Source of the DNA: Microbacterium sp. LWO13-1.2
Lineage (GTDB): Bacteria; Actinomycetota; Actinomycetes; Actinomycetales; Microbacteriaceae
Assembly (NCBI RefSeq): GCF_038397725.1
Contig: NZ_CP151634.1
Location: 3,348,001-3,412,000 of the forward strand
Direction of reading: 5' to 3'
DNA: 64,000 bases
Made by a program: the position numbers and the translations under genes. Positions within the stretch are counted from its first letter, which is position 1. Each line of letters begins with the position of its first letter. Positions 18,012-27,037 of the stretch are shown here, piece by piece. The notes below the pieces were generated by a model, which saw only the letters and a list, made by a program, of their open reading frames with translations, ran no database searches and was not told where the DNA came from.

Positions 18012-19016
18012 ATGTCTGAACTCTCGCTCCCCATCCTCGACCTGTCCCAGCTCGACGAAGGCCCGGAAGCGGCCGCCCGCTTCCGTCAGGATCTGCGGAC
18101 AGCGACCCATGACGTCGGCTTCTTCTATCTCACGGGTACCGGCATCTCCCCCGAGCTGGAGACACGACTGCACCGCGCAGCGCTCGACTTCTTCGCCCTC
18201 CCGGAATCCGAGAAGCTCGCGATCGAGAACGTGAAGAGCCCCCACTTCCGCGGCTACACCCGTATCGGCGGCGAGCGCACGCAGGGGAAGGTCGATTGGC
18301 GCGAACAGATCGACATCGGCTCAGAGCGCGAGCCCGTCAGCGACGGACCCGCGTTCAACCGGCTGATCGGGCCGAACCTCTGGCCGGCGGCGCAGCCCGA
18401 GCTGCGCGAGATCGTCGACGAATGGCACGAGACTCTCTCCGAAGTCGCCCGCAAACTTCTCCGAGCCTGGGCACTCGCTCTGGGAGCTGCGGAGTCGTAC
18501 TTCGACGAGCACTTCGGCGAACCCTCCACCCTCATCAAGATCGTGCGCTACCCCGGAACCGAGGCGCCCGAACCGCGGCAGGGCGTCGGCGCGCACAAGG
18601 ACTCGGGCGTGCTGACCCTGCTCTGGGTCGAGCCGGGCAAGGGCGGGCTCCAGGTCGAGCGCGATGGCACCTGGGTGGATGCGCCGCCCGTTCCCGGCGC
18701 GTTCGTGGTGAACATCGGGGAGCTGCTCGAATACGCCACCGGCGGCTATCTCAAGGCGACGAACCATCGGGTCGTCTCGCCCCAGGCACCGGATGAGCGC
18801 ATCTCGATCCCGTTCTTCTTCAACCCGGCGCTGGATCAGCGTCTCCCACTCATCGAGCTGCCGGCCGACCTCGCCGCGGACGCGAACGGGGTCACCCAGG
18901 ATCCGAGCAACCCCATCCACTCGCTCTACGGCGAGAACGCCCTGAAGTCGCGCCTGCGTGCGCATCCGGACGTTGCGGCCATCCACCACGCGGATCTCGT
19001 CGGCGTGGTGTCCTGA
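18012..19016 (+). CDS. 2-oxoglutarate/Fe(II)-dependent dioxygenase (isopenicillin N synthase family)
   Basis: A 334-residue oxygenase. The N-terminal DIOX_N segment (LPILDLSQLDE, HDVGFFYLTGTGI) is followed by the catalytic double-stranded beta-helix with iron ligands His195 and Asp197 (GAHKDSGVLTLLW), distal His252 (ATNHRVVSP), and Arg263 in RISIPFFFNP for 2-oxoglutarate. Members hydroxylate or desaturate small molecules; substrate unknown. It is divergent from efeUOB with 126 nt between the starts, so an iron enzyme faces an iron-uptake operon, and the DtxR-like box may affect both. Confidence 0.92.
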   Translation: MSELSLPILDLSQLDEGPEAAARFRQDLRTATHDVGFFYLTGTGISPELETRLHRAALDFFALPESEKLAIENVKSPHFRGYTRIGGERTQGKVDWREQIDIGSEREPVSDGPAFNRLIGPNLWPAAQPELREIVDEWHETLSEVARKLLRAWALALGAAESYFDEHFGEPSTLIKIVRYPGTEAPEPRQGVGAHKDSGVLTLLWVEPGKGGLQVERDGTWVDAPPVPGAFVVNIGELLEYATGGYLKATNHRVVSPQAPDERISIPFFFNPALDQRLPLIELPADLAADANGVTQDPSNPIHSLYGENALKSRLRAHPDVAAIHHADLVGVVS

Positions 19017-19100
19017 CCCACTGGCGGAACTCTTCGGCCAACGGCACGAGGTCGCTCGCCCTTTCGCTCGGCCGACGGGGTGCGGCAATAGAGTGACCTT

Positions 19101-20126
19101 GTGGATGCATCCCGTCCGCGGCGACCGACGCTGGCCGATGTCGCCGCTCTCGCAGGAACTTCGACCGCCGTCGTCAGCTATGTCGTCAACGACGGTCCCC
19201 GCGCGGTCTCCGCCGTGACGAAGGAGCGCGTCGAGCAGGCCATCGCCGAGCTCGGCTATCGACGCAATGCCCTGGCCGGTGCGCTCAGCGCCGGACGCGC
19301 CGACCTCATCGGGCTGCTCGTTCCGGACTCGGCCAACGCGTTCTTCAGCGAGCTCGCCCGGCATCTGGAGGGTGCGGCTCGACAGCGAGGGCTGCTCACA
19401 CTCCTCGGAAACACCGGCTACAGCGTCAGCGCGGAGCGCGACTATCTCCACACCTTCTCCGACCTGCGCCCGCGCGGCATCGTGATCGCGACCATCTCCG
19501 ACTCCCCCGAGCTCGCCATCGACTGCCCCCGTGTGTACGTGCACTCGGCCCCGGCGGAGACGGCGAGCCCGAGTGTCGTCATCGACGATGAAGATTCCGC
19601 GGCCGTCGCGGTGAGGCATCTCATCGACCACGGGCACACAGCGGTGCATTGCATCACAGGTCCGACCGATTTCGGGCCGGCCGGACGCCGAGAAGCAGGC
19701 TGGCGTCGAGCGATGCGTGCGGCGGGGTATGACACGACCGGTCTCGTTCACCCGATGCCGTTCGACCGTCTCGGCGCCGAAGAGGCGACGACCGCCCTCT
19801 TCAACAGCCCTTCGCCGCCGAGCGCGATCTTCGCCGCCACGGACGAGCAGGCGATCGGTGTACTGCGGGCCGCGGCGCTGTGCGGGCTGCGAGTCCCGGA
19901 AGACGTCGCGATCATCGGCTTCGACGGCATCAGGGAAGCACTGGCCGGAAGCACTCGCCTCACCACGGTCGCCGTGCCGCTCGCAGAGCTCGCGGCCGTC
20001 GTCGTCGACGCGCTCGATGGCGGCGCGCCGGCGGCCCATGTGCTGCACGCGACGCTGTCGATCGGCGAGACCTGCGGGTCGCATGCGGACGACGGATCTC
20101 CGATCGCGCGCCCGACGTCAGGCTGA
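19101..20126 (+). CDS. LacI-family transcriptional regulator
   Basis: A 341-residue repressor-type protein with GTG start at 19101. The N-terminal helix-turn-helix and hinge read TLADVAALAGTSTAVVSYVVN (about 10-30) and VTKERVEQAIAELGYRRNALA; the C-terminal part is the periplasmic-binding-protein-like effector domain (LIGLLVPDSANAFF, IFAATDEQAIGVL, VAIIGFDGI). Its 3' end overlaps the convergent amidohydrolase gene by 9 bp. It is inferred to control the six-gene nucleoside-type operon 20118-26953 through the LacI-like site at 27038. Confidence 0.93.
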   Translation: MDASRPRRPTLADVAALAGTSTAVVSYVVNDGPRAVSAVTKERVEQAIAELGYRRNALAGALSAGRADLIGLLVPDSANAFFSELARHLEGAARQRGLLTLLGNTGYSVSAERDYLHTFSDLRPRGIVIATISDSPELAIDCPRVYVHSAPAETASPSVVIDDEDSAAVAVRHLIDHGHTAVHCITGPTDFGPAGRREAGWRRAMRAAGYDTTGLVHPMPFDRLGAEEATTALFNSPSPPSAIFAATDEQAIGVLRAAALCGLRVPEDVAIIGFDGIREALAGSTRLTTVAVPLAELAAVVVDALDGGAPAAHVLHATLSIGETCGSHADDGSPIARPTSG

Positions 20127-21377
20127 GGCGCGGAAGACCTCTCGCCCACCGGCGACGGTGAGGACGCAGCTTCCCGCGCCGTCGGCGACGAGTGCCTCGT
20201 GCACCTCGGTCCCCTCGACGGCGATGTCGAACAGCGCCAGGTCAGCGGGACCGCCGACTGACAGCCCTCCGTAGCCGTCGTCCGCGAGACCCATGGCCTT
20301 GGCGCCGCCCAGCGTCGCTGCGCGCACCAGTCGCTCCGCGAGGTCGGAATCCGTGTATCCCTGCTTCCTGGCGATCGCTGCGAGTTCTCTCACGTCTTCC
20401 ATGAGATCGAGCGATGGAGAGGATGCGAGCGAATCCGTCCCGACGGAGATCTCATGCCCCTCCGCCAGGTAAGCGGCGACGGGCGCCTCGGCGAGACCGA
20501 TGACCCGGTTCGATCTCGGGCAGAGGGCGACCTGCGTTCCCCTGGCCAGAAGCAGGTCGCGTTCCGCCCGGTCCAGGTAGATCGCATGGGCGACGTGGGT
20601 GGTCTCGCTCAGCAGTCCGATGGCATCCGCATATTCGCCGGTCGTGTGACCGACGCCGCCCTTGCGGACCAGTTCGAACTCGTCACGGAGGTCGCCGTAA
20701 GCACCGAGGACAGTCCTGTCGCCGTGACGATAGAAGTCGGCCTCGGCGAAGGACTCGCCGAGATGGGAGTGCACGCGGAGACCGCGATCGGCCGCGATGC
20801 GCACCAGATCGGTGACCACGGATCCGTCCAGACTGTATGCCGCGTGCGGAGAGATCCCGCGACGGGCATCTGTCGGCTCCTCGAGCCACGCCAGGAAATC
20901 GGCTCGGCCCCCCTCCCGCCAGATGCGATCGAACTGGCCGATCGCCTCGAGGTACTCGATGCCGCCGACGCCGCATTCCGGCAGTGCCCCGCGCGCCGGG
21001 GTGTCGGTGACGATCTCGGCGAACACGGTCGTGCCGGACGCGATCGCCAGACGTGCGCCTTCCCGTGCGGCCTCGTGCCACGACGCGGGCTCCACCGCGT
21101 CGTAGAGTTCGCCGAACACGAACGACCACTCCTCGAAGCTCGTGTAGCTCCCGGCGCCGATCTCTCGGAATCCGGTGTACTGCAGATGCGTGTGCGCGTT
21201 GACGAGACCGGGCACGATCACGCCGCGCTGACGCGGAGCATCCGTCCACCGGCGCGGAAGGTCGGCCTGCGGACCGATCCAGGCGATGCGCCCGTCCTCG
21301 ACGACGACGGCGCCGTCACGTATCGGAGCAGCGACGACCGGCACCACCCAGTCCGCCGCGTAGACCTCACTTGTCAC
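20118..21377 (-). CDS. Amidohydrolase, nucleoside-deaminase type (MtaD/DadD/aminofutalosine deaminase-like)
   Basis: A 419-residue metal-dependent hydrolase of the cytosine/adenosine-deaminase-like (ATZ/TRZ) group. Metal and catalytic residues: His62 and His64 in VNAHTHL, H203-S204-H205 in HSHLGES, a His in HAIYLD, and Asp315 in VGTDSLASSPSLDL. The last motif resembles enzymes that deaminate 5'-modified adenosines (5'-methylthioadenosine/SAH deaminase, 5'-deoxyadenosine deaminase, aminodeoxyfutalosine deaminase). It is the final gene of the operon; GTG 21377 overlaps the permease stop by 11 nt. With the SAHH-like genes it suggests deamination and cleavage of an imported nucleoside (inference). 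Confidence 0.85.
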   Translation of the reverse strand: MTSEVYAADWVVPVVAAPIRDGAVVVEDGRIAWIGPQADLPRRWTDAPRQRGVIVPGLVNAHTHLQYTGFREIGAGSYTSFEEWSFVFGELYDAVEPASWHEAAREGARLAIASGTTVFAEIVTDTPARGALPECGVGGIEYLEAIGQFDRIWREGGRADFLAWLEEPTDARRGISPHAAYSLDGSVVTDLVRIAADRGLRVHSHLGESFAEADFYRHGDRTVLGAYGDLRDEFELVRKGGVGHTTGEYADAIGLLSETTHVAHAIYLDRAERDLLLARGTQVALCPRSNRVIGLAEAPVAAYLAEGHEISVGTDSLASSPSLDLMEDVRELAAIARKQGYTDSDLAERLVRAATLGGAKAMGLADDGYGGLSVGGPADLALFDIAVEGTEVHEALVADGAGSCVLTVAGGREVFRASA

Positions 21378-22194
21378 TGACTCCTCCGAAGCCCTTCGCC
21401 AGCGCCTTCTGCGCGACGGCGAAGACGACCAGTGTCGGCAGGAGCGCTACGAGCGCCGCAGCGGCCTGCCCCTGCAGATTGACGTCTTCCCGAGTGGACA
21501 GCGAGGTGGCTGCGAGCGGGATCGGGTACACCGAAGGATCTCCCTGAAGAAGCGTGGCGGATACGAGCAGGTCGCCGAACGTCCAGACGAACACGAGCGC
21601 CACCACCGACGCGATGGCCGGAAGCGCCAACGGCACCGCGATGGAGCGGAAGATGCGTCCGAGTCCGGCTCCGTCGAGCGTCGCAGCCTCGAACAGCTCC
21701 GGTGTGAGCACCTGACGGAAGAACGTGTGCACGAGGTAGAGCGCGAACGGCAGACTGGCGACGCCGTTGATGAGCCCGGCGACGACCAGGTTGTCGGTGG
21801 CCCCGCCACCCGCGAGGATCACGAACACCGGGATCAGCCAGGCGATCATCGGAATCGCGTAGGCGGAGACCAGCAGCCAGCGCAGGCCGTCGGCGACGCG
21901 ACCCTGATGCACGCGGAACCAGAACGCGCCGGCGAGGGCGGTCGTCGTACAGACGGTGCACGCGACCAGACACACCAGCAGCGAGTTCAGGAGCGCCCTG
22001 CCGAGATCGGCTTCGAACCATGCCTCGATGATGTTGTCGAGGGTGAACGCCTTCGGGATGCCGCCAGGGGCGGCGATGTAGTCCTCGCGCGTGCGCAGGG
22101 CAGTGCCGATCAGGAAAACGAACGGCACGATGAACGGAATCGTGATGAGCGCGGCGATGGTCGTCCTGACGCGGCGCTGGGTACGGATGCTCAT
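21367..22194 (-). CDS. ABC transporter permease, CUT1 type (MalG-like)
   Basis: A 275-residue membrane protein with six hydrophobic segments. The EAA loop that contacts the ATPase reads ELFEAATLDGAGLGRIFRSIAVPLALP, typical of carbohydrate (CUT1) transporters. ATG 22194 overlaps the other permease by ATGA. No ATPase gene is in the operon, so it probably uses a shared MsiK-type ATPase encoded elsewhere, as in other actinobacteria. Confidence 0.92.
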   Translation of the reverse strand: MSIRTQRRVRTTIAALITIPFIVPFVFLIGTALRTREDYIAAPGGIPKAFTLDNIIEAWFEADLGRALLNSLLVCLVACTVCTTTALAGAFWFRVHQGRVADGLRWLLVSAYAIPMIAWLIPVFVILAGGGATDNLVVAGLINGVASLPFALYLVHTFFRQVLTPELFEAATLDGAGLGRIFRSIAVPLALPAIASVVALVFVWTFGDLLVSATLLQGDPSVYPIPLAATSLSTREDVNLQGQAAAALVALLPTLVVFAVAQKALAKGFGGVSDK

Positions 22195-23156
22195 GCCGTC
22201 GCCTTCTGCCCGATGACGCGCCGGATCAACTTCGGCACGAGGATGCCGAGCACCGGTACGAGCACGATCATCAGCACCAGCACGACGGATTCCGCCGCTG
22301 CGGAGCCGAAGAAGCCGAAGCGCATGAACTTCTGGTAGATCGCGAAGTCGAGCGTCGTGCTGGCGAGGCCCGGTCCGCCTCCCGTGAGCACGTAGATCCA
22401 GGAGAACATGAACAGGAAGATCGAGATCACCTGGAACATGGTCCACAGCACCACGGTCGGTCGGATGGCAGGAGCTGCGATGTGCCAGAACTCCTGCCAG
22501 AACCCGGCGCCGTCCAGGCGCGAGGCCTCGAAGATCTCCTGCGGCACGGCGCCGAGCGCGGCGGAGAAGATGAGCACTCCCGTTCCGAACCCTGCCCACA
22601 GTACGAGAACGATGATGACGGGCTTGACGAGGTCCTGGTCCGTGAGCCACGGGAGCGCCAGAGCGTGCCAGCCGATATCGGTGAGGAAGCTGTCGAGCGG
22701 CCCTTTGGTGGACAGCAGCGATCGGAAGACCAGACCGACGATCGCCGGAGACATCACCGCGGGCAGGAAGTAGATCGATCGCCACAGACCGGGTCGGGCG
22801 ACGTGTTCACGCAGCAGGTAGGCCACGACGAGCGGGGCGATCACCCACAGCGGAAGTCCGAGGAGATAGAACAGCTGATTGCCGACCACCTGCCAGAACT
22901 CGGGATCGGCGAAGAGCTCCGTGTAATTGCCGACGCCGATGAACGTCGACACTCCTCCCGGCTGCCAGTCGTAGAAGGACCGAAAGGCGAGGTAGATCAG
23001 CGGGGCGAAGAACACCCCGACCTCGAGCGCGAGCACCGGCAGCAGGAACAGCAGGTTTCCGCTGAGAATCGGGGTGCCTCGCCGCGCACGGGCGCGCGTC
23101 GATCGGGAAGGGCGCGTGATGGCGCCCTCCCCGATCTGCGAAGCGGGGTTCGTCAT
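22191..23156 (-). CDS. ABC transporter permease, CUT1 type (MalF-like)
   Basis: A 321-residue membrane protein with six hydrophobic segments after a basic N-terminal 35 residues. The EAA loop is EIFEASRLDGAGFWQEFWHI and the usual GGPGLAST motif follows. ATG 23156 overlaps the stop of the binding-protein gene by ATGA. Together with the MalG-like subunit it forms the translocation channel. Confidence 0.92.
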   Translation of the reverse strand: MTNPASQIGEGAITRPSRSTRARARRGTPILSGNLLFLLPVLALEVGVFFAPLIYLAFRSFYDWQPGGVSTFIGVGNYTELFADPEFWQVVGNQLFYLLGLPLWVIAPLVVAYLLREHVARPGLWRSIYFLPAVMSPAIVGLVFRSLLSTKGPLDSFLTDIGWHALALPWLTDQDLVKPVIIVLVLWAGFGTGVLIFSAALGAVPQEIFEASRLDGAGFWQEFWHIAAPAIRPTVVLWTMFQVISIFLFMFSWIYVLTGGGPGLASTTLDFAIYQKFMRFGFFGSAAAESVVLVLMIVLVPVLGILVPKLIRRVIGQKATA

Positions 23157-24457
23157 TTGCTCTTGTCGTAGGCGGACTGCGCCTGCTCGGTGAATTCGTC
23201 GATCGTCAGGTCGCCGCCGATCAGCGGGGCAGCGTTGCGCTCGTAGACGGCGAGCACGCTCAGCGGGAACGATGCGAAGCCGGTGTGATTCTCGTCGGCC
23301 TGCATCAGGGGCAGGTAGGCCTTCTGGATGTCGGTGGTGCCCTCGACCTCGAGGTTCTTCACGTTCGGCGGCACGCCGACGGCGTTCCACAGGATCTCCT
23401 GCGCTTCGGCGCTGGCGAGGAAGTTCACGAAGGCTGCGGATGCTTCAGGGCTCTTCGTCCATTTGGTGACGGCCCAGCCTGCCTCGGCGCCCGCGTCGAT
23501 GAGCTCCTCGTACTGCGAGTCGGGCACCTGCGGAAGGCGCATCACCGTCGTGCTCGGAACCGTCTCGCTCGCCGTGCTCGCGGTGGAGAGCGACCCCATC
23601 GCGAACATCGCAGCGGTACCCGCGTAGTACTGGTTGAACGCGTCGTCGTACATGTTCACGCCGAGGTTCTCGTCGCCGCCGAAGCATCCGGCGTCGTTCA
23701 TGTCGAGGATGTACTGCGTGCCCTTGGTGAAGAGCTCGTCGTCGACCGGAACATCGCCGGCGACCCAGCTGTCCAGCGTCTCCTTGTCCATGAGCTGGCT
23801 GGAGATCATGTACATGAACGTCTCGAACATGTAGCCGTCCTTCCAGCCGGAAGCGAACGGCTGGATGCCTTTGGCGTGCAACTGCTCACACGTCGAGAGC
23901 AAGCCGTCCCAGTCGGCGATCGACGTGGCCGGGTCCAGGCCCGCCTGTGCGAAGAGCTCCTGATTCACCAGCAGCGCATAGCCGTAGGTGCCGGTGGGGA
24001 GGATGTAGAGGTTGCCGTCCTCCGAGTGGTTCTCCGGGAGGAACTTCAGGTTCTCCTCGACCTCCGGAAGCATCGCATCCTGCAGCGGGTAGAGGCCGTT
24101 GCGATAGCTGTAGGCCTGCGCTCCGCCGTACATCGTGACGACATCGGCACCCTTGCGCGCGACGGTGGCGTTTCGCACCTGATCGAAGTATGTCGGGTAC
24201 GGCATGGTGGTCAGTTCGACGGTCACCTGCGGGTACTTGTCCTGGAAGGCGGCGATCACCGCCTCGTAGGCCTCGGCTCCGCCGTCGTAATTGTCAGGGA
24301 GGAAGGACCACACGGTGATCGTGGTCTCCCCCTCGGGCACGTTCGCCGGGTCGAGCGCTTCGGCGCTGGGCGCTGCGCCCTCGGAGCATGCGGCGAGCGC
24401 GAGAGCGCCGGCCGCCAGCAAGCCGGCCGCTGCAATGCGGGTCCTGTTCTTGATCAC
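23153..24457 (-). CDS. ABC transporter substrate-binding lipoprotein, CUT1 type
   Basis: A 434-residue extracellular binding protein of the SBP_bac_1 family. Signal peptide with lipobox LALAAC (Cys24 counted from GTG 24457), an AGAGGA ribosome site six nt upstream. The mature protein begins after an acidic linker with TITVWSFLPDNYDGG, and has the two-lobed features of carbohydrate-type binding proteins (VVTMYGGAQAYSYRNGLYPL, AMFAMGSLS). Its setting with SAHH-like and deaminase genes suggests a nucleoside-like rather than simple sugar ligand (inference; CUT-type proteins with nucleoside ligands are less usual). Confidence 0.9.
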   Translation of the reverse strand: MIKNRTRIAAAGLLAAGALALAACSEGAAPSAEALDPANVPEGETTITVWSFLPDNYDGGAEAYEAVIAAFQDKYPQVTVELTTMPYPTYFDQVRNATVARKGADVVTMYGGAQAYSYRNGLYPLQDAMLPEVEENLKFLPENHSEDGNLYILPTGTYGYALLVNQELFAQAGLDPATSIADWDGLLSTCEQLHAKGIQPFASGWKDGYMFETFMYMISSQLMDKETLDSWVAGDVPVDDELFTKGTQYILDMNDAGCFGGDENLGVNMYDDAFNQYYAGTAAMFAMGSLSTASTASETVPSTTVMRLPQVPDSQYEELIDAGAEAGWAVTKWTKSPEASAAFVNFLASAEAQEILWNAVGVPPNVKNLEVEGTTDIQKAYLPLMQADENHTGFASFPLSVLAVYERNAAPLIGGDLTIDEFTEQAQSAYDKSK

Positions 24458-24473
24458 GGGAAATCCTCTCGGT

Positions 24474-25700
24474 TCACCAGCTGCGCATCGCGGCAGCGAG
24501 GTCATCTGTCATCGGTTCGAGGGATGCTCCCTCGTGAGCCAGGCGGGCGATGGCGACCGCCTGTTCGAGTGCCTCGGGAAGCGGGTGGACACCCACGCCC
24601 CAGTCCTTCGCCGTCGTCGCGATGAGTTCGGCCGCCAGAGCCTGCAACGAAAGCGAGAGGTCCATCACCTCGATCGGGTTTCCCTCACCGTCCGTGCAGT
24701 TCAGGCAGTCGCCCTCGCTGATGACGAGGACCGTCGTGCCGTCGGCACGGGTGTACTGGGTGACACCGGCGCGAACGGAATCCGCTGTCCCGAGAGCATC
24801 CAGTTCCGGCATCGGAAGCTCGAACGCGCCACCACCTGCCGTGCAGAGGATGACGCCGTCCGGCATCTGGTCCACATGCGCAGCGGTGACGGCTCCGGCG
24901 ATCCCGGTCGCAGCGAAGACCACCTCCGCGGTCGGCGCTGCGTCGGCAAGGCTCATCACCCTGTACCCGTCGTGCAGTGCCTGCAACGCCTTGATGGGGT
25001 CGAGTTCGGTGACGACGACGCGCGCGCCGAGCGCAGCCGCGTGAAGGGCTACACCCTTGCCCACCCAGCCGTATCCGACGACGACGACCGTGCGTCCGGC
25101 GATCTGCAGGTTCGTCACGTCGAGCAGGGTCATCACGCACGACTGGCCGGTGCCGTACACGTTGTCGAAGAGGTACTTGGTCTTGGCATCGTTGACCGCG
25201 ACCACGGGGATGCGCAGCGCGCCGTCGTCATGCATCGCCCGCAACGGGCGCACACCGCTCGTGGTCTCCTCCGCAGCCCCCAGGAGGCTGCCGACGAGGG
25301 CGGGGAACTCGCGGTGCGCGAGACGGATGATCGATGCGCCGTCGTCGAGGATGATGTCGGGCGCGGTACCGAGGTACTCCCTGGCGAGTTCCAGGTCTCG
25401 CTCATCGCCGACGCCTTCCTCCGCGAACACGGCGAGCCCTTCTGCGGCGAGGGCATCTGCGGTCTCCTGGTCTGTTGACCGACCCGAGCAGTACACGCTG
25501 ACCTCCGCCCCGGCATCGCGCAGAGCGAGCGCGAGGTTCGCGGTCTTCGGCTCGAGTACCAGCCCTACTCCGATGCGGTGTCCTTTGAGTGCTCCAGACT
25601 CGGCGAGGCGTACCGAGATCCCGCGGAGCACCGGCATCCCTCTGCCTGCCCAGGCGATCCGTCCGGCTCCGGCACGCGCCCGCTCTTCGAACGTGCTCAT
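24474..25700 (-). CDS. S-adenosylhomocysteine hydrolase-like protein B (catalytic His residues lost)
   Basis: A 408-residue SAHH-family protein. The Rossmann NAD motif is G209-Y-G211-W-V-G214, and the substrate/NAD lysine segment is intact (K175, D179, N180 in KTKYLFDNVYGTGQS), as are D119/D120 and AEETTSG. However, three histidines conserved in SAHHs are replaced: the site of human His55 is Val48, that of His301 is Gly290/Gly291 (AGGGAFE), and that of His353 is Asn341 (GNPIEVM). The C-terminal Lys-Tyr extension of bacterial and eukaryotic SAHHs is missing, as in the short archaeal type. ATG 25700 overlaps paralog A by ATGA, so both are made together; it may be a divergent enzyme or a regulatory partner of A. 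Confidence 0.85.
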   Translation of the reverse strand: MSTFEERARAGAGRIAWAGRGMPVLRGISVRLAESGALKGHRIGVGLVLEPKTANLALALRDAGAEVSVYCSGRSTDQETADALAAEGLAVFAEEGVGDERDLELAREYLGTAPDIILDDGASIIRLAHREFPALVGSLLGAAEETTSGVRPLRAMHDDGALRIPVVAVNDAKTKYLFDNVYGTGQSCVMTLLDVTNLQIAGRTVVVVGYGWVGKGVALHAAALGARVVVTELDPIKALQALHDGYRVMSLADAAPTAEVVFAATGIAGAVTAAHVDQMPDGVILCTAGGGAFELPMPELDALGTADSVRAGVTQYTRADGTTVLVISEGDCLNCTDGEGNPIEVMDLSLSLQALAAELIATTAKDWGVGVHPLPEALEQAVAIARLAHEGASLEPMTDDLAAAMRSW

Positions 25701-26953
25701 GGTGCGATCCCTTCGCTCAACCAGTCGGCCGCGTCGTCTTCCTGCTCCGCCCGCATCGGGTCGAGCTCCACGCCCAGGCTCGCGAGCTTCGCAGCTGCGA
25801 TCGCGTCGTCGAGCTCGGCGGGAATGATGTGCACGCCCGGCTCGAGACCAGCGGTCACCAGGTGATGTGCGCCGATACCCTGAACCGCGAACGTGAGGTC
25901 CATGATCTCGACCGGATGCCCGCTCCCGCCGGCGATGTTCACGAGCGCTCCCCCGGACAGGACGTGAAGATCGCGATCGCCGATTCGATATGTGTCGATC
26001 TGCTCTCGAGGCGAGGAGATGGCGGACGCCGCGGCGGCGAGTGCATCGACGTCGACTTCGAGATCGTGGTGACCGGCGTTGGCCAGGACGACGTCGTGCC
26101 GGAGGAACGGCAGATCGCGCTCGCCGATCGCTCGCATCCCTCCGGTGCCGGTGACCACGAAGGTCGCGTCCGGCAGCACATCCCGGGCGGCGCCGACGGC
26201 GTGGCCGTCCATGAACGCTTCCAGGGCGCGCACCGGGTCGACTTCGATCACGCTGGTGCGAGCTCCCATCGCCTTGGCGTACTGCGCGATACCGCGGCCG
26301 ACGTACCCGTAGCCCACCACGCAGAATCCGGCTCCGGCGATCTGACGGTTCGTCAGGCGAAGCATGGCCTGCACCGTGGTCTGCCCGGTGCCGAACTTGT
26401 TGTCGAAGAGGTGCTTGCAGCGTGCGTCGTTCGCCGTGAGCGCCGGGAACGGCAACCGCCCGGCTTCGTGCATGCGGTGCAGACGCGCCGTCCCCGTTGT
26501 CGTCTCCTCCGAGACTCCGCGGAGTCCTGCGAACAGCTCGGGGCGGTACTGACTCATGCGCATCGTCAGCTCGGCGCCGTCGTCGATGATGTACTCCGGT
26601 GCGTGGTCGGCTGCGATCAACAGCTCTCGCTCCCAGGAGTCGTAGTCGCCATCAGGTTCAGCGACGACGGTGAGTCCGCGTTCGCGGAGGGCCTCGACGA
26701 CATCACCTCGGGTGGTGCGCGGATTGCTGCCGGCGACGATCACCTCGGCTCCGGCATCCGCGAGCACGGTGGCGAGGAAAGCTGTCTTGGCTTCGAGATG
26801 CACCACGACGGCGATCCGCTTGCCTTCCAACGATCCGTCGGAGATGCGCCGACGGACGAACCCGTCCAGCACCGGCGAGTGGCGGCGCACCCATTCGATC
26901 TGCGCCCGTCCGACGTTCGGGTCTCCCGAGCGCGAATCCTGTGTGACATCCAT
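25697..26953 (-). CDS. S-adenosylhomocysteine hydrolase-like protein A (archaeal-type, catalytic residues kept)
   Basis: A 418-residue SAHH-family protein, short like the archaeal and Thermotoga forms (about 410-430) rather than the 480-490 of typical actinobacterial SAHHs. His52 (HLEAKTA), the DDGAELT Asp pair, SEETTTG, K180/D184/N185 (CKHLFDNKFGTGQTT), H295 (AGHHDLEVD) and H346 (GHPVEIM) keep the catalytic set. The family segment S-T-Q-D that contacts the substrate is changed to T-T-R-G (SNPRTTRGDV), which suggests another substrate than S-adenosylhomocysteine. NAD motif GYGYVGRG. It is the first gene of the six-gene operon. Archaeal relatives include S-inosylhomocysteine hydrolase, which acts after deamination, in line with the deaminase in this operon (inference). 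Confidence 0.88.
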   Translation of the reverse strand: MDVTQDSRSGDPNVGRAQIEWVRRHSPVLDGFVRRRISDGSLEGKRIAVVVHLEAKTAFLATVLADAGAEVIVAGSNPRTTRGDVVEALRERGLTVVAEPDGDYDSWERELLIAADHAPEYIIDDGAELTMRMSQYRPELFAGLRGVSEETTTGTARLHRMHEAGRLPFPALTANDARCKHLFDNKFGTGQTTVQAMLRLTNRQIAGAGFCVVGYGYVGRGIAQYAKAMGARTSVIEVDPVRALEAFMDGHAVGAARDVLPDATFVVTGTGGMRAIGERDLPFLRHDVVLANAGHHDLEVDVDALAAAASAISSPREQIDTYRIGDRDLHVLSGGALVNIAGGSGHPVEIMDLTFAVQGIGAHHLVTAGLEPGVHIIPAELDDAIAAAKLASLGVELDPMRAEQEDDAADWLSEGIAP

Positions 26954-27037
26954 CGAGACTCCGTACAGAGTTGTGTCCTGCGTGATTGCATCCTGCGCGC
27001 GGATCGACGGGTGTCCGATCCGCGTGCTTCCGCCTAT

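Noticed and set aside
26990..27026. Hairpin GGATCG-N9-CGATCC upstream of the SAHH operon as a riboswitch
   Set aside because: The stem is only 6 bp and the region has none of the conserved core of SAH or other known riboswitches that I can recall.
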